A stretch of 64,000 nt of DNA from Yoonia sediminilitoris (lineage in GTDB: Bacteria > Pseudomonadota > Alphaproteobacteria > Rhodobacterales > Rhodobacteraceae). This document shows, in pieces, positions 8,720 to 17,980 of the stretch (the stretch's first letter is position 1; each line of letters starts with the position of its first letter). The translations under genes and the position numbers were made by a program. The notes under the pieces were generated by a model. That model worked only from the letters and a program-made list of their open reading frames with translations, had not been told where the DNA came from and ran no database searches. The stretch spans positions 806,001 through 870,000 of the forward strand of contig NZ_QBUD01000001.1 in NCBI RefSeq assembly GCF_003058085.1, given 5' to 3'.

Positions 8720-9607
8720 ATGATCCAGACACAAATGAAAACCGAGGCCCTGATGGGGCCTGTCTATTTCGTGACAGCGGGCGCGCTGTTTGCAGGGGCA
8801 AACACGGCGGTGCAGGGGGCTGCAATGCGGTACGGTGTGCCCAGTCCCACCGTTGCTTTTTGGCAATATGCGATTGCCTTATTGGCTGTTCTGCCAATTG
8901 TCCGGGGGGTGTCGTGGCGGACCAACCGATTGCCTATGCATCTGCTGCGGGTTGGGCTTGCGGCAATCGGCGTGCAGCTTTGGGTGGCTGGCTTGGCGGT
9001 CGTTCCGATCTGGCAGGCGATTGCGCTGATCCTCTTGTCGCCTTTGTTTGTCACGCTTGGGGCGGGATTGTTTCTGCGCGAAACGCTTACCCCGACCCGC
9101 GTGCTGGCGGTGACCTTAGGGGGCATTGGCGGTGTGCTTATTCTGGCCCCGTGGGAAGATGCCTTTACATGGGCTGCGTTGCTGCCGGTCGGCGCCGCGG
9201 CCTTTTGGGGTGCGTCATCGCTGGTGGCAAAGCGCCTGACACTGACCGAAAGTGCCGAAAGCCTGACGCTCTATCTCTTGGTCCTGCTGGTGCCGGTCAA
9301 CGGCTTGGGCCTTGTGGGGGCAGGGGCGTTCATACCGGGCGAAGCCCTTTGGCTTGTCGCACTGTCTGGGCTTCTGGTAGCGGGAGCGCAATATCTGCTG
9401 GTGCGTGCCTATGTGGTTGCAGATGCGGCCTATCTGCAACCGTTTGACCATCTGAAACTGCCGCTGAATGTGGGGCTGGGGCTGGTATTTTTCGGCTTTG
9501 CACCCCCCGGCCTGATGTGGGTCGGGGCCGGGGTGATTATTCTGGCCAGCGCATGGGTACTGCGGGACGAATCGCGCGAACGGTTTATTCCTCGGGTTCA
9601 AACGTGA
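8720..9607 (+). CDS. ribN: Riboflavin transporter RibN (EamA/DMT family)
   Basis: This 295-residue integral membrane protein has about ten TM segments forming two EamA repeats ('TAGALFAGANTAVQGA' opens the first, 'LLPVGAAAFWGASSLVAKRL' the second). Several DMT families exist, but the FMN riboswitch directly upstream points to RibN/ImpX, the riboflavin importer first assigned in Rhizobium on the same basis. The ATG at 8720 follows an AGGAAAGG ribosome site nine bases upstream; the longer ORF from 8573 runs through the riboswitch and is not the true start. The stop overlaps convergent msrB by 23 bases. Confidence 0.85.
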   Translation: MIQTQMKTEALMGPVYFVTAGALFAGANTAVQGAAMRYGVPSPTVAFWQYAIALLAVLPIVRGVSWRTNRLPMHLLRVGLAAIGVQLWVAGLAVVPIWQAIALILLSPLFVTLGAGLFLRETLTPTRVLAVTLGGIGGVLILAPWEDAFTWAALLPVGAAAFWGASSLVAKRLTLTESAESLTLYLLVLLVPVNGLGLVGAGAFIPGEALWLVALSGLLVAGAQYLLVRAYVVADAAYLQPFDHLKLPLNVGLGLVFFGFAPPGLMWVGAGVIILASAWVLRDESRERFIPRVQT

Positions 9608-9977
9608 GCGCAACACCATTGATGCAGTACCGCAGCCCGGTGGGTTGCGGGCCATCGGGAAAGACGTGGCCAAGGTGCGCCTCGCAGCGGTTGCAGTGAA
9701 CTTCTGTGCGCTTCATGAAAAAGCTGCGATCCACCTTTTCCCCGACCATTTCGCTGTCGATGGGCTGATAAAAAGACGGCCAGCCGGTGCCGCTTTCGAA
9801 TTTCGCATCCTGCTCGAACAGTGGCGCGCCGCAGCACACGCACATGTAAGTGCCGGGTTCCTTTGGGAAATTCTCATGGGTGCCCGCCCGTTCGGTGCCG
9901 TGCTTGCGGGTGACCTTGTAGGCCATGTCAGACAGTTGGGCGCGCCATTCGGCGTCGGATTTGACGATCTTGTCCAT
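9585..9977 (-). CDS. msrB: Peptide-methionine (R)-S-oxide reductase
   Basis: MsrB reduces the R epimer of methionine sulfoxide in oxidised proteins. The zinc site is formed by 'CVCCG' and 'CNRCEAHLGH'. 'ESGTGWPSF' is the family signature, and the catalytic Cys is in 'LRYCINGVAL' near the C-terminus. The ATG at 9977 (MDKIVKSDAEW) gives the normal length of 130 residues; the longer ORF to 10292 is an artefact overlapping olsB. It is probably cytosolic, because no signal sequence is seen. Confidence 0.96.
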   Translation of the reverse strand: MDKIVKSDAEWRAQLSDMAYKVTRKHGTERAGTHENFPKEPGTYMCVCCGAPLFEQDAKFESGTGWPSFYQPIDSEMVGEKVDRSFFMKRTEVHCNRCEAHLGHVFPDGPQPTGLRYCINGVALTFEPEE

Positions 9978-10049
9978 TGGTTTGGTTGTTCCTTTTCTAC
10001 TTGCCCCGTAAGTTAGGGCGCAAAGCGGGTTTCGCCAAGGCAGCAACTC

Positions 10050-10778
10050 ATGACATTTGCGTATCAGATGGGACGGTATCTTGCCCGGTTTGCCCACACG
10101 GCGGCAGAGGTGAAGGCCTGTCAGGCGCTGCGGCAGCGGTGCTTTTTCGGCAGTGACGGGTTCGATTGCGATCAGTTTGACGCGGCTGCCCGCCATCTGA
10201 TCGTACAGGATGCGCACGGGCGCTGTGTTGCGACGGCGCGCTTGTTTGACTGGGCTGACGGGCCATCCGCGCAAGCCGGCTATGCGGCCCAATTCTATGA
10301 TCTGTCAGCGTTGAGCGGTTGCCAGTCCCCCATGGTGGAACTTGGGCGAGTTTGCGTGGCCCCGGAGGTGATGGATGCGGATGTCTTGCGCACAGTCTGG
10401 GGCGCGCTGACGGGGCATGTGGACCGGACAAGGGCGACCATGTTGTTTGGCTGCACCAGTTTTGCGGGGGTTGATCCAGTACCCTATGGACAGGCCTTGG
10501 CCCGTCTTCAGCGCCGGCACCTTGGGCCCGCGCACTTGCGCCCGGCCAGGCTGCTGCCAAATTGTATCCGCTTCGCGGATGTTCCATCTTTGGGTCGCCA
10601 GCCCATGCCGCCGCTGTTGCGCACCTATCTGGCCATGGGCGGATGGGTCAGTGACCATGCAGTGATTGATGAACAGATGCAGACCTTGCATGTCTTTACC
10701 TGTCTTGAGGTCGCAAAAGTGCCCCACGCGCGCGCTCGTGCGCTGCGCGCCCTTGCGCCTGCAACCGCCCTGCCTTAG
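10050..10778 (+). CDS. olsB: L-ornithine N(alpha)-acyltransferase
   Basis: OlsB transfers a 3-hydroxyacyl chain from ACP to ornithine, the first step to phosphorus-free ornithine lipids. The 242-residue GNAT-fold protein shows 'QALRQRCFFG' and 'DQFDAAARHLIV' at the N-terminal half, 'VELGRVCVAPE' (the hemolysin-like acyltransferase block) at about 95, and 'LFGCTSFAGVDP' at about 135. The olsA partner is not next to it. It ends ten bases before the ABC-F gene, so the two may share a transcript. Confidence 0.85.
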   Translation: MTFAYQMGRYLARFAHTAAEVKACQALRQRCFFGSDGFDCDQFDAAARHLIVQDAHGRCVATARLFDWADGPSAQAGYAAQFYDLSALSGCQSPMVELGRVCVAPEVMDADVLRTVWGALTGHVDRTRATMLFGCTSFAGVDPVPYGQALARLQRRHLGPAHLRPARLLPNCIRFADVPSLGRQPMPPLLRTYLAMGGWVSDHAVIDEQMQTLHVFTCLEVAKVPHARARALRALAPATALP

Positions 10779-10787
10779 CAGGCGGGC

Positions 10788-12596
10788 ATGGCACGTGCAC
10801 CCTTACTCCAGATCTCTGACATCGCCCTGACTTTTGGCGGTGATCCCGTATTCAAAGACCTGTCTCTGGTTGTCCAACCCGGCGACCGTGTGGCGCTTGT
10901 CGGCCGCAATGGGTCAGGCAAATCCACCTTGATGAAAGTCATGGCCGGACTGGTGGAGCCGGACAGCGGCACCCGTGTTGTGTCGCCGGGTGTGACCGTC
11001 GGCTATATGGAGCAGGACCCCACCATGGAAGGCTTTGCGACCCTTGGTGACTATGCCGCCAGCGGTCTGGATGTTGATGAGGCCTATAAGGTTGATATGG
11101 TTGCCGAGGGCCTGAAATTTGACCCCGCTGGCGCTGTGGCGACTGCATCTGGCGGCGAGCGTCGCCGTGCGGCCCTTGCGAAACTCATGGCCGAGGCCCC
11201 CGAACTGATGTTGCTGGACGAACCTACCAACCATCTGGATATCGAGGCGATTGCGTGGCTTGAAAACGAACTCAAACAGACCCGCGCCGCCTTTGTCCTG
11301 ATTTCCCACGACCGCGCATTTCTGCGTGCGCTGACGCGTGCGACACTGTGGATCGACCGGGGCGCTGTGCGCCGCGCCGAACAGGGCTTTGACCGGTTTG
11401 AGGAATGGCGCGACAAGGTCTGGGAAGAAGAGGACCAGCAGCGTCACAAGCTGAACCGCAAGATCAAGGCAGAGGCGCGTTGGGCGGTCGAGGGAATTTC
11501 CGCCCGCCGGACCCGCAATCAGGGCCGGTTGCGCGCATTGCAGGATTTGCGTGCAGAAAAGGCCAGTCAGATCAAACGTCAGGGTACGGCTGCGATGGCG
11601 TTTGACGGTGGCGCCACTTCCGGCAAAAAGGTGATCGAGGCTTTCGGCCTGACGAAATCCTTTGACGGCAAGAGCATTGTCAAGAACTTCGACCTGACTG
11701 TGCAGCGAGGCGACCGGATTGCCTTTGTCGGCCCAAACGGCGTTGGGAAAACCACACTTATCAAGATGTTACTGGGTCAAGTTGAACCGGATGCAGGGTC
11801 GGTGAAACTGGGCACCAATCTGGATATCGCCGTGTTCGATCAGACCCGTGCAGCCCTGAATCCTGATATGTCCTTATGGGAAAATCTGGCGAACGATCCA
11901 GAACTTGGCGTGTCCGGCAAGTCCGATCAGATCATGGTACGCGGCGCCCCGAAACATGTGGTGGGCTACCTCAAGGAATTTCTGTTTGACGAGGCGCAGG
12001 CGCGTGCGCCAGTCCGGTCGCTGTCAGGAGGGGAAAAGGCCCGCCTGTTGTTGGCCCGGCTGATGGCGCGGGAAAGCAATCTGCTGGTGTTGGATGAGCC
12101 GACCAACGATCTGGATATCGAAACCCTTGATCTTTTGCAGGATATTCTGGGCGATTATGATGGGACGGTACTGCTGGTCAGCCACGATCGCGACTTTCTG
12201 GACCGCGTGGCCACGACGACAATCGCGATGGAGGGCAACGGACAGGCCGTTGTCTACGCCGGCGGCTGGACCGATTACCGTGCGCAACGCGGCGGTGACT
12301 TCACCGAGGCATCTGTGGCCAGCAAGCCACTGGCAAAAAAGGAAAAACAGGTCGAAAAGAAAGCCGCCAGCGGCCTGTCGTTTACTGAAAAACACCGGTT
12401 GGAGGCCTTGCCTGGCATCATCGACACGCTGACCTCAGAAATCGCCAAACTTGAAGAGTTGATGTCAGACCCCGAACTATTCACCAAGCAACCTGTGAAG
12501 TTCCAGAAGGCCATGGATGCATTGGTCGCACGGCAGTCCGCGCTATCCGATGCCGAAGAAGAATGGCTGATGCTGGAAGAAAAAGCCGCCGAATAG
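10788..12596 (+). CDS. ABC-F family ATPase (Uup-like)
   Basis: This is a 602-residue soluble protein with two ABC ATPase domains and no TM segment. Walker A motifs are 'GRNGSGKST' and 'GPNGVGKTT', signatures are 'ASGGERRR' and 'LSGGEKAR', and Walker B motifs are 'LLDEPTNHLD' and 'VLDEPTNDLD'. A basic linker of about 80 residues separates the domains, and a coiled-coil tail (about 525-600) resembles the DNA/ribosome-binding tail of Uup. ABC-F proteins act on ribosomes, or in Uup's case also affect transposon excision. No resistance role is indicated. Confidence 0.88.
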   Translation: MARAPLLQISDIALTFGGDPVFKDLSLVVQPGDRVALVGRNGSGKSTLMKVMAGLVEPDSGTRVVSPGVTVGYMEQDPTMEGFATLGDYAASGLDVDEAYKVDMVAEGLKFDPAGAVATASGGERRRAALAKLMAEAPELMLLDEPTNHLDIEAIAWLENELKQTRAAFVLISHDRAFLRALTRATLWIDRGAVRRAEQGFDRFEEWRDKVWEEEDQQRHKLNRKIKAEARWAVEGISARRTRNQGRLRALQDLRAEKASQIKRQGTAAMAFDGGATSGKKVIEAFGLTKSFDGKSIVKNFDLTVQRGDRIAFVGPNGVGKTTLIKMLLGQVEPDAGSVKLGTNLDIAVFDQTRAALNPDMSLWENLANDPELGVSGKSDQIMVRGAPKHVVGYLKEFLFDEAQARAPVRSLSGGEKARLLLARLMARESNLLVLDEPTNDLDIETLDLLQDILGDYDGTVLLVSHDRDFLDRVATTTIAMEGNGQAVVYAGGWTDYRAQRGGDFTEASVASKPLAKKEKQVEKKAASGLSFTEKHRLEALPGIIDTLTSEIAKLEELMSDPELFTKQPVKFQKAMDALVARQSALSDAEEEWLMLEEKAAE

Positions 12597-12618
12597 TTCA
12601 AAAGCGGGCAGGGTTCCA

Positions 12619-13179
12619 TCAAACCCGTCGGAACGTTTCGGGGTAGTCCAGAACGAGGCCGAACGCGTCGATCTGCAATTCTGCTGTGAAGCCGCGGAAC
12701 AGGCCTTCGTAACGATATGTCTGGCCCATTTCGATGCAGGTATAGCGTTGTCGGGCTGCTGTTGGCGTGAATGTCCCCGTGACCTGACTGGGTAAAGGCA
12801 CATAGGCGGCAACAATATCGCAACTCTCGCCGGGTTTCAGCCCCAGCCGCTTGATCGGTAGCGTGTTCGTTGCTGGTGTCACGCCAATGTCAACATCGAT
12901 GCATCCCTTCAAATCCGGAAGCGGTGCATCAGCCAGAAGATCATACCACTCTCCTTCGCCATTGGCTTCAATGTGTAGGACAGGACCACCGATATATTGA
13001 ACGCGCACCTCTGAGGTGTGGAACATCGTGTCGGTGCGCACGACATAATAGGCTCCGTATTCGGTCTCTCTTGCGCCCGCGACGACACCGCTCAGGGTCA
13101 AGCCCTCATCATCCAGCGTGGCGTTGCAATGCTCTAACCCATTGCCCATCCATGGTTTCCACCGCACGTCTGTTTTCAT
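12619..13179 (-). CDS. Putative glycolipid-binding family protein (DUF1089-like)
   Basis: This 186-residue beta-rich protein matches the pattern of the putative glycolipid-binding family: 'VRWKPWMGNGLEHC' at the start, 'YYVVRTDTMFHTSEV', 'ADAPLPDLKGCIDVDIGVTP' and a late 'YTCIEMGQTYRYEG'. No signal peptide is seen. The physiological role is not established. The ATG at 13179 gives the typical 'MKTDVRWKPW' start; the longer ORF adds an unlikely ten residues. It is divergent from the H-NOX gene. Confidence 0.75.
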   Translation of the reverse strand: MKTDVRWKPWMGNGLEHCNATLDDEGLTLSGVVAGARETEYGAYYVVRTDTMFHTSEVRVQYIGGPVLHIEANGEGEWYDLLADAPLPDLKGCIDVDIGVTPATNTLPIKRLGLKPGESCDIVAAYVPLPSQVTGTFTPTAARQRYTCIEMGQTYRYEGLFRGFTAELQIDAFGLVLDYPETFRRV

Positions 13180-13356
13180 TGTGGTGCCCCGAATTGCAGG
13201 TTTGAGCAATCCTGCGCTGAAAGAACCCCCGCACGCAATGGGCCGGAATTAAAGACCTGCATTTTCCAAGAGACCGATTTGCAGGGCTCAAACAGGAGAG
13301 TGATTCACCGTTTGTAAGTGACATTCGCCTATGAGCCTAAGAAGAACAGGGCCAAT

Positions 13357-13938
13357 ATGAGGTACACGCAAATGTATGGTATGGTAAATCATGGGATCCA
13401 AAGTCTTATCGAAGAGAACTTTGGCACCGATGACTGGGTGCAAATTTGCGAAAAGGCCGGTATCGAAACAGATCATTTCGAAGGTTTGCTGTCATATCCT
13501 GACGAAATTACCTATACTTTGGTTGATATTATCTCAAAACGTTACGAGATGGGCACCGATGAGGTGCTTCGGGTTTTCGGCGAATATTGGATTCAATTTT
13601 CGTCCGATAGCAGCATTGCCCGGCTGCTCAAGATTTCCAAAAAGAACTCGTTGCAGGAAAACCTTGAAGCTTTGAACGACATGCATGACCGCATCAAACT
13701 GTCTTTGCCGCATCTCAGACCCCCCTATTTCGACTATGAAAAAGGTGAGGATGGCGTCGATAAGCTGCACTATGGCAGTGAGCGCGAGGGGATGGAACCG
13801 ATGGTGATCGGCCTGATCTACGGTTTGGCAAAAGAAACCGGGGAAAGGGTAGAAGTTTCAATCGACCCGAGACCTGCGTATGACGACATAAGAACGACTT
13901 TTTCACTGCGCTATGTCAGTGGGATATGGCAAAAATGA
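13357..13938 (+). CDS. H-NOX heme gas-sensor protein
   Basis: H-NOX proteins bind NO (some also O2) through heme and control a partner protein. The start 'MYGMVNHGIQSLIEENFG' is typical, the axial His lies in 'LNDMHDRIKLSLP' (about residue 109 from this start), and the heme-propionate motif YxSxR is 'YGSER' at about 150. An alternative ATG five codons downstream would give the shorter canonical N-terminus. The stop overlaps the next gene by 13 bases, so sensor and GGDEF/EAL protein are co-expressed. Lack of an obvious distal-pocket Tyr would favour NO, but this cannot be settled by eye. Confidence 0.92.
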   Translation: MRYTQMYGMVNHGIQSLIEENFGTDDWVQICEKAGIETDHFEGLLSYPDEITYTLVDIISKRYEMGTDEVLRVFGEYWIQFSSDSSIARLLKISKKNSLQENLEALNDMHDRIKLSLPHLRPPYFDYEKGEDGVDKLHYGSEREGMEPMVIGLIYGLAKETGERVEVSIDPRPAYDDIRTTFSLRYVSGIWQK

Positions 13939-15740
13939 GGGACCCGCTGCCAAGGGCAATCCTGGAGAGTCTTTGTCCTTGTGCCGCAGTCTTTGATGCT
14001 GATGGTACTATTCTGCATAGCGGTCCAACGCTTGAAAAGGCATATGGTGAACCACTGGCGGGCAAAAACCTGCTGGATATATTCAAGGTCACGGCTCCGC
14101 GGGCACTGAGCAAGACCAAGGACTTCAAGAGATTCCTGACCCGCAAGATTTCAGTGACCCTCATGCGGCCTGATGGCGATCATAGAATTGCCTTTCGGTC
14201 GCAATTTATCTCGATCAGCGATGACGACCGGACTTTTATCGTAAACTGCTCGTTCGGGCAAAGCTTGCTGAGCTCGGTCGAAATTCTTGATCTGGAGGAG
14301 GGGAATTTTTCCTTTGCCGATCCATCCATGGATCTGTTCAATTCGCTGTCGGTTCAGCAGGAACTGATCACTGAGCATCAGCATCTCACAGAAAAGCTGA
14401 AGTCCGCCAAACAATCGGCGGAACGCCGTGCGAATACCGACCCGCTCACTGATTTGCCAAACAGGCGGGCGTTTTCCGACCATGCCGAAAGAATGCTCAG
14501 ATCGCAAAAGCAAGACGGGAAGGCCCTGGCATTCCTGCTCATCGATCTTGATAAGTTCAAACAGGTCAACGACATGTTCGGCCATGCTGCGGGCGACTTT
14601 GTTCTGAAGGCAGCAACCAACGTTCTGCGCAGCGCGTTTGGTGACAATGGCTTCGTCGCCCGGCTCAGCAGTGATGAGTTCATAGCGCTCATAACTGGCA
14701 AAGATGTGCTGGCAGAGGCCGAGAAATTATCGTTTTCCATTATCTCACAGATATCGGAGCCCATCAAATACGAGAGTAGCAGGGTCCAGATCGGTGCAAG
14801 CATCGGGATAACCACGGCCTGTCCAGGACAGACGAAATCGCTTGATCAGCTTCTGTTGGAGGCTGATCTCGCCCTTTTTGAAGCAAAGGAAGGCGGGCGA
14901 CTGCGAAGTCAGGTTTATGATGCACGACTTGGAAGAAAATATGCCCTGATGGGCAGGCTGACCCGTGAAATGGAACCTGCGCTCGCAGCCGGAGAGTTTG
15001 TACCTTTCTTTCAGCCCCAGATTGAACCCGCGACCGGCCGGTTGACAGGTGCTGAGGTTCTGGTGCGCTGGCTGCATCCCCAGTTGGGCCTGCTGAACCC
15101 TGTGGAGTTCATATTCGTGGCCGAAAGAAACCGGATGATGGGGCGCATTGATCATGAGGTGCGGAAGTTGGCGCTTGATACGTTCAAGAAATGGCAGCGC
15201 TATGGTCTGCAACTGGACCAGATGTCCTTTAATTTGACGGCTGAAAAACTTGGCGACAAGACGTTCGTGGACGAGATCATGCGCGATATTGAACAAAGAA
15301 AGATCAAGCCATCCCAAATCTGTTTTGAGCTTCTTGAGTCGATTCTCATTGACGGCGCTAACGCGCCTGTTCTTGAGGGTGCCGCCGATCTTTCCTTTGC
15401 AGGGTTCAAACTGGCGCTTGATGATTTCGGGACTGGCCATGCCTCTATCGCGTCTTTGATTTCAGTTCCGGTGGATACCGTCAAAATCGATCGTTCCTTT
15501 ATCAACGGTCTGCACTCAAGCAAGCGCATCCGCAGTATGACCAAAGCGATCATTGGCCTTTGCCAGCAACTGAGGCTCAAGATCGTTGCCGAAGGTGTCG
15601 AAGATGTCAGGGACTTGCAGCTTGTTCAGGAAATGGGCTGTGACTATGTGCAGGGGTATTATTTCGCAAAACCGATGAGTTCCAATGATTTCTGGGATTG
15701 GGCACAGTCACGACAGATCGAAGCATGCAATGTTAGGTGA
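13926..15740 (+). CDS. H-NOX-associated GGDEF/EAL protein
   Basis: This 604-residue soluble protein has an N-terminal PAS/HNOBA-like sensory region (about 10-130), a short coiled coil, a GGDEF domain (about 165-325) and an EAL domain (about 345-595). The GGDEF core reads SSDEF ('RLSSDEFIAL'), so cyclase activity may be lost. The EAL motif is EVL ('GAEVLVRW') with its metal-binding Glu kept, and 'LDDFGTGHASIASL', 'VKIDRSF' and 'AEGVED' are intact, so c-di-GMP hydrolysis is plausible. Overlap with the H-NOX gene implies NO-dependent control. Net activity is inferred, not shown. Confidence 0.9.
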   Translation: MAKMRDPLPRAILESLCPCAAVFDADGTILHSGPTLEKAYGEPLAGKNLLDIFKVTAPRALSKTKDFKRFLTRKISVTLMRPDGDHRIAFRSQFISISDDDRTFIVNCSFGQSLLSSVEILDLEEGNFSFADPSMDLFNSLSVQQELITEHQHLTEKLKSAKQSAERRANTDPLTDLPNRRAFSDHAERMLRSQKQDGKALAFLLIDLDKFKQVNDMFGHAAGDFVLKAATNVLRSAFGDNGFVARLSSDEFIALITGKDVLAEAEKLSFSIISQISEPIKYESSRVQIGASIGITTACPGQTKSLDQLLLEADLALFEAKEGGRLRSQVYDARLGRKYALMGRLTREMEPALAAGEFVPFFQPQIEPATGRLTGAEVLVRWLHPQLGLLNPVEFIFVAERNRMMGRIDHEVRKLALDTFKKWQRYGLQLDQMSFNLTAEKLGDKTFVDEIMRDIEQRKIKPSQICFELLESILIDGANAPVLEGAADLSFAGFKLALDDFGTGHASIASLISVPVDTVKIDRSFINGLHSSKRIRSMTKAIIGLCQQLRLKIVAEGVEDVRDLQLVQEMGCDYVQGYYFAKPMSSNDFWDWAQSRQIEACNVR

Positions 15741-16029
15741 CAACGATCGCGCAGGATCGGAGAGTTTCGCTTCAACATCTCTCAAGTGATCTGACTGAAC
15801 AGATATGGCGAGACATCCACGCAACGAATCCTGCAGGCTTTGAAGCAAACGCGTTAACCTTTCGGGCCAAATGACGATCATCAGCGCCCGTGCCCGCTTT
15901 GATAAAAATACCACCAATGGCAATAAAGGGCGTATTTGCTCCACATTGACGACTAGAGAGCGTCACAAATGCAGGTTAACACGTTGGCCCAAGTCCGATA
16001 GGATCAAATGGTTAACGGGGAGTATCAAT

Positions 16030-17691
16030 ATGAGGCCATCGCTTATTGCTGTTGTCTTGCTTTTGACAGCGCTGGCGTTTTTCGCGGCCTTCCGGTTTTT
16101 GCCTGCTGGCATTGACCGCCAGATTGCGGCAACCTCGACAGAGCTTCGCGCAGAATTTGACGCGTCACGCGCAGAGTTGGTCGCGCAAACACGCGCCCTT
16201 GAAGACAAGATTGCTGATCTTGAAAGTCGTAACAGCACGTTGACTGACGCGAATGCGCAAAACAGCGATACGGAACTTGCAGCACTTCAAGCCGCGTTTG
16301 ATGCCGAAAAGCTGGCGCTAGAGGCGGAAAATGCCGCGCTTGAAGCGTCCAATGCGGAACTGGCTTCGTTCGACAAGGCTGCTTATCTGGAAGCCGCGAC
16401 GGCAGCCTTTGCCGATCAGAAGTTGGGTCTCGAAACCAAAATCGCAGAACTGGAAGCCCGTAATCAGGAATTGGCCGCAGCAAACACCGCACGGGTTGTT
16501 GGAGATGAGGCCGCTTTGCAGGCGGCGTTTGCCGACGAGAAGGCGGTTCTTGAAGAGCGTATCACGGACCTGCTTGCTGCGAACGACGCCTTGTCAGCGC
16601 AAAGCGCCGCCGATCTTGCGGCAGCCAAAGCTGCTTTGATGGAACAGAAAACGGCGCTTGAGGCCGAGATTGCAGCGCTAAAGACGCAAAACGAAGAGTT
16701 GTTGGCGGCGGGCACGACGGCGCAGGCTGCACGGAACGCGCTAGAGAGCGAACTTGCACAGGTGCGCGCGCAACTTGACGCAGCGAATGCAGAACGCGCG
16801 TCGCTGGTCGAGACAACCGCAAAATTGTCCGCGCAGGTATCAGATCTTGAATCGCAGTTGGCCAGCCAGCAAAGCGAAACGGTCGAAACCGCCAACTCGG
16901 CGGTCGAGGGCGAATTGGCAGAGGCTCGCAGCGCGCTGGCAGAGTCCAATGCAACCATCGAAACGCTGAATGGTATTATCCTTGGCATCGATGTCGAACA
17001 AAAAGAAGCGCAAGCGGAAATAGCAGCGCTTCAGTCGCGCATCTCCGAGTTGGAGGGCGGCGCTGTGGCAGCATCAACCGACGCCGACAGCGCACTGGCA
17101 GAGTTGCAGGCCACCCTGTCTGAAAGAACGCAAGCGCTCGCAGCGGCTGAGGAACGTGTTGCAGCATTGACAGAAGAGGCAGAAATTCAGGACCTGACGG
17201 TGACGGTCCTGATGGGCCGCATCAATGATGTTGAAAGCGAAATCGCGACCCTGCAATCGGCGACTGTTGTTACGGGCGCAAACACGCCTGCGCAAGACGT
17301 CGCAGCCGCACAGACGCTGGAGAGCTGCATAGCAGGCACTGCCGCCATTTTTGGCGAAGAGAAAACGGGCTTTGAAATGGGCACATCTACAATTCTTGCG
17401 AATTCTGAACCCGCGCTTGTGGCCTTGTCTGAGCTTGCCGTTCAATGCATTGATGCGGGTCTGGATCTTGCCATCGGTGGCCACACCGATAGCCAGGGCG
17501 GCGAGGCAATAAATCAAACACTCAGTGAAGCACGCGCGCGGTCAGTTCAGGAATTTCTTGTTGCGCGTGGTGTGCCCGCTGAGGCTTTGAGCACGACTGG
17601 CTACGGCGAAACTGTGCCAATTGCTGACAATGCCACCAGTGAAGGCCGCGCCCAAAACCGCCGGATAACATTCGAATGGCTTCGGCGTTAG
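16030..17691 (+). CDS. Coiled-coil protein with C-terminal OmpA domain
   Basis: The 553-residue product starts with an uncleaved-looking TM anchor ('LIAVVLLLTALAFFAAFRFL'). About 380 residues of Ala/Glu-rich heptad coiled coil follow, with repeated patterns of the type 'LEAxIAxLxxxNxELxAA', and then an OmpA-like peptidoglycan-binding domain (about 430-553). Its core is 'LAIGGHTDSQGGEAINQTLS', 'VQEFLVARGVP' and 'AQNRRITFEW'. It would link the inner membrane to peptidoglycan across the periplasm. The ATG at 16030 follows GGGGAG at eight bases; the longer ORF from 15871 is not supported. The exact role is unknown. Confidence 0.85.
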   Translation: MRPSLIAVVLLLTALAFFAAFRFLPAGIDRQIAATSTELRAEFDASRAELVAQTRALEDKIADLESRNSTLTDANAQNSDTELAALQAAFDAEKLALEAENAALEASNAELASFDKAAYLEAATAAFADQKLGLETKIAELEARNQELAAANTARVVGDEAALQAAFADEKAVLEERITDLLAANDALSAQSAADLAAAKAALMEQKTALEAEIAALKTQNEELLAAGTTAQAARNALESELAQVRAQLDAANAERASLVETTAKLSAQVSDLESQLASQQSETVETANSAVEGELAEARSALAESNATIETLNGIILGIDVEQKEAQAEIAALQSRISELEGGAVAASTDADSALAELQATLSERTQALAAAEERVAALTEEAEIQDLTVTVLMGRINDVESEIATLQSATVVTGANTPAQDVAAAQTLESCIAGTAAIFGEEKTGFEMGTSTILANSEPALVALSELAVQCIDAGLDLAIGGHTDSQGGEAINQTLSEARARSVQEFLVARGVPAEALSTTGYGETVPIADNATSEGRAQNRRITFEWLRR

Positions 17692-17725
17692 AAAGAAACA
17701 AACCCCAACTTGATATCGTTTGGAA

Positions 17726-17980
17726 ATGACTATGTCCGTTCTTCTAATCCAGATACTATTTTTCATGACCTGCACGTTCGTGTTGGGGCTTATGCTTGGT
17801 TATCTCTTGTGGCGCTTCGGAACGGCTCAGAAAATCGCATCAATGTCTTCTGACCTGAAGTTCTGGAGAGATAATCTGGAACAATCACGGATCGAACGCG
17901 AAGTTGAAATCAGAAGGATTGAGGAACTCACCAGAGAGAGGGCTATTCTTAAGAAACGGCTCGCGTCCCAGTCTTCGTGA
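17726..17980 (+). CDS. Small single-pass membrane protein with coiled coil
   Basis: The 84-residue product has one N-terminal TM helix ('ILFFMTCTFVLGLMLGYLLW') and a charged helical tail ('LEQSRIEREVEIRRIEELTR'). It starts 34 bases after the OmpA-domain gene on the same strand, so it may act with it. A start three residues downstream (MSVLL) is equally possible, and no strong ribosome site is visible. The family is not recognised. Confidence 0.6.
   Translation: MTMSVLLIQILFFMTCTFVLGLMLGYLLWRFGTAQKIASMSSDLKFWRDNLEQSRIEREVEIRRIEELTRERAILKKRLASQSS

Noticed and set aside
16464-16988. Ala/Ser-rich 174-codon minus-strand ORF
   Set aside because: It is a shadow of the coiled-coil repeats of the OmpA-domain gene.
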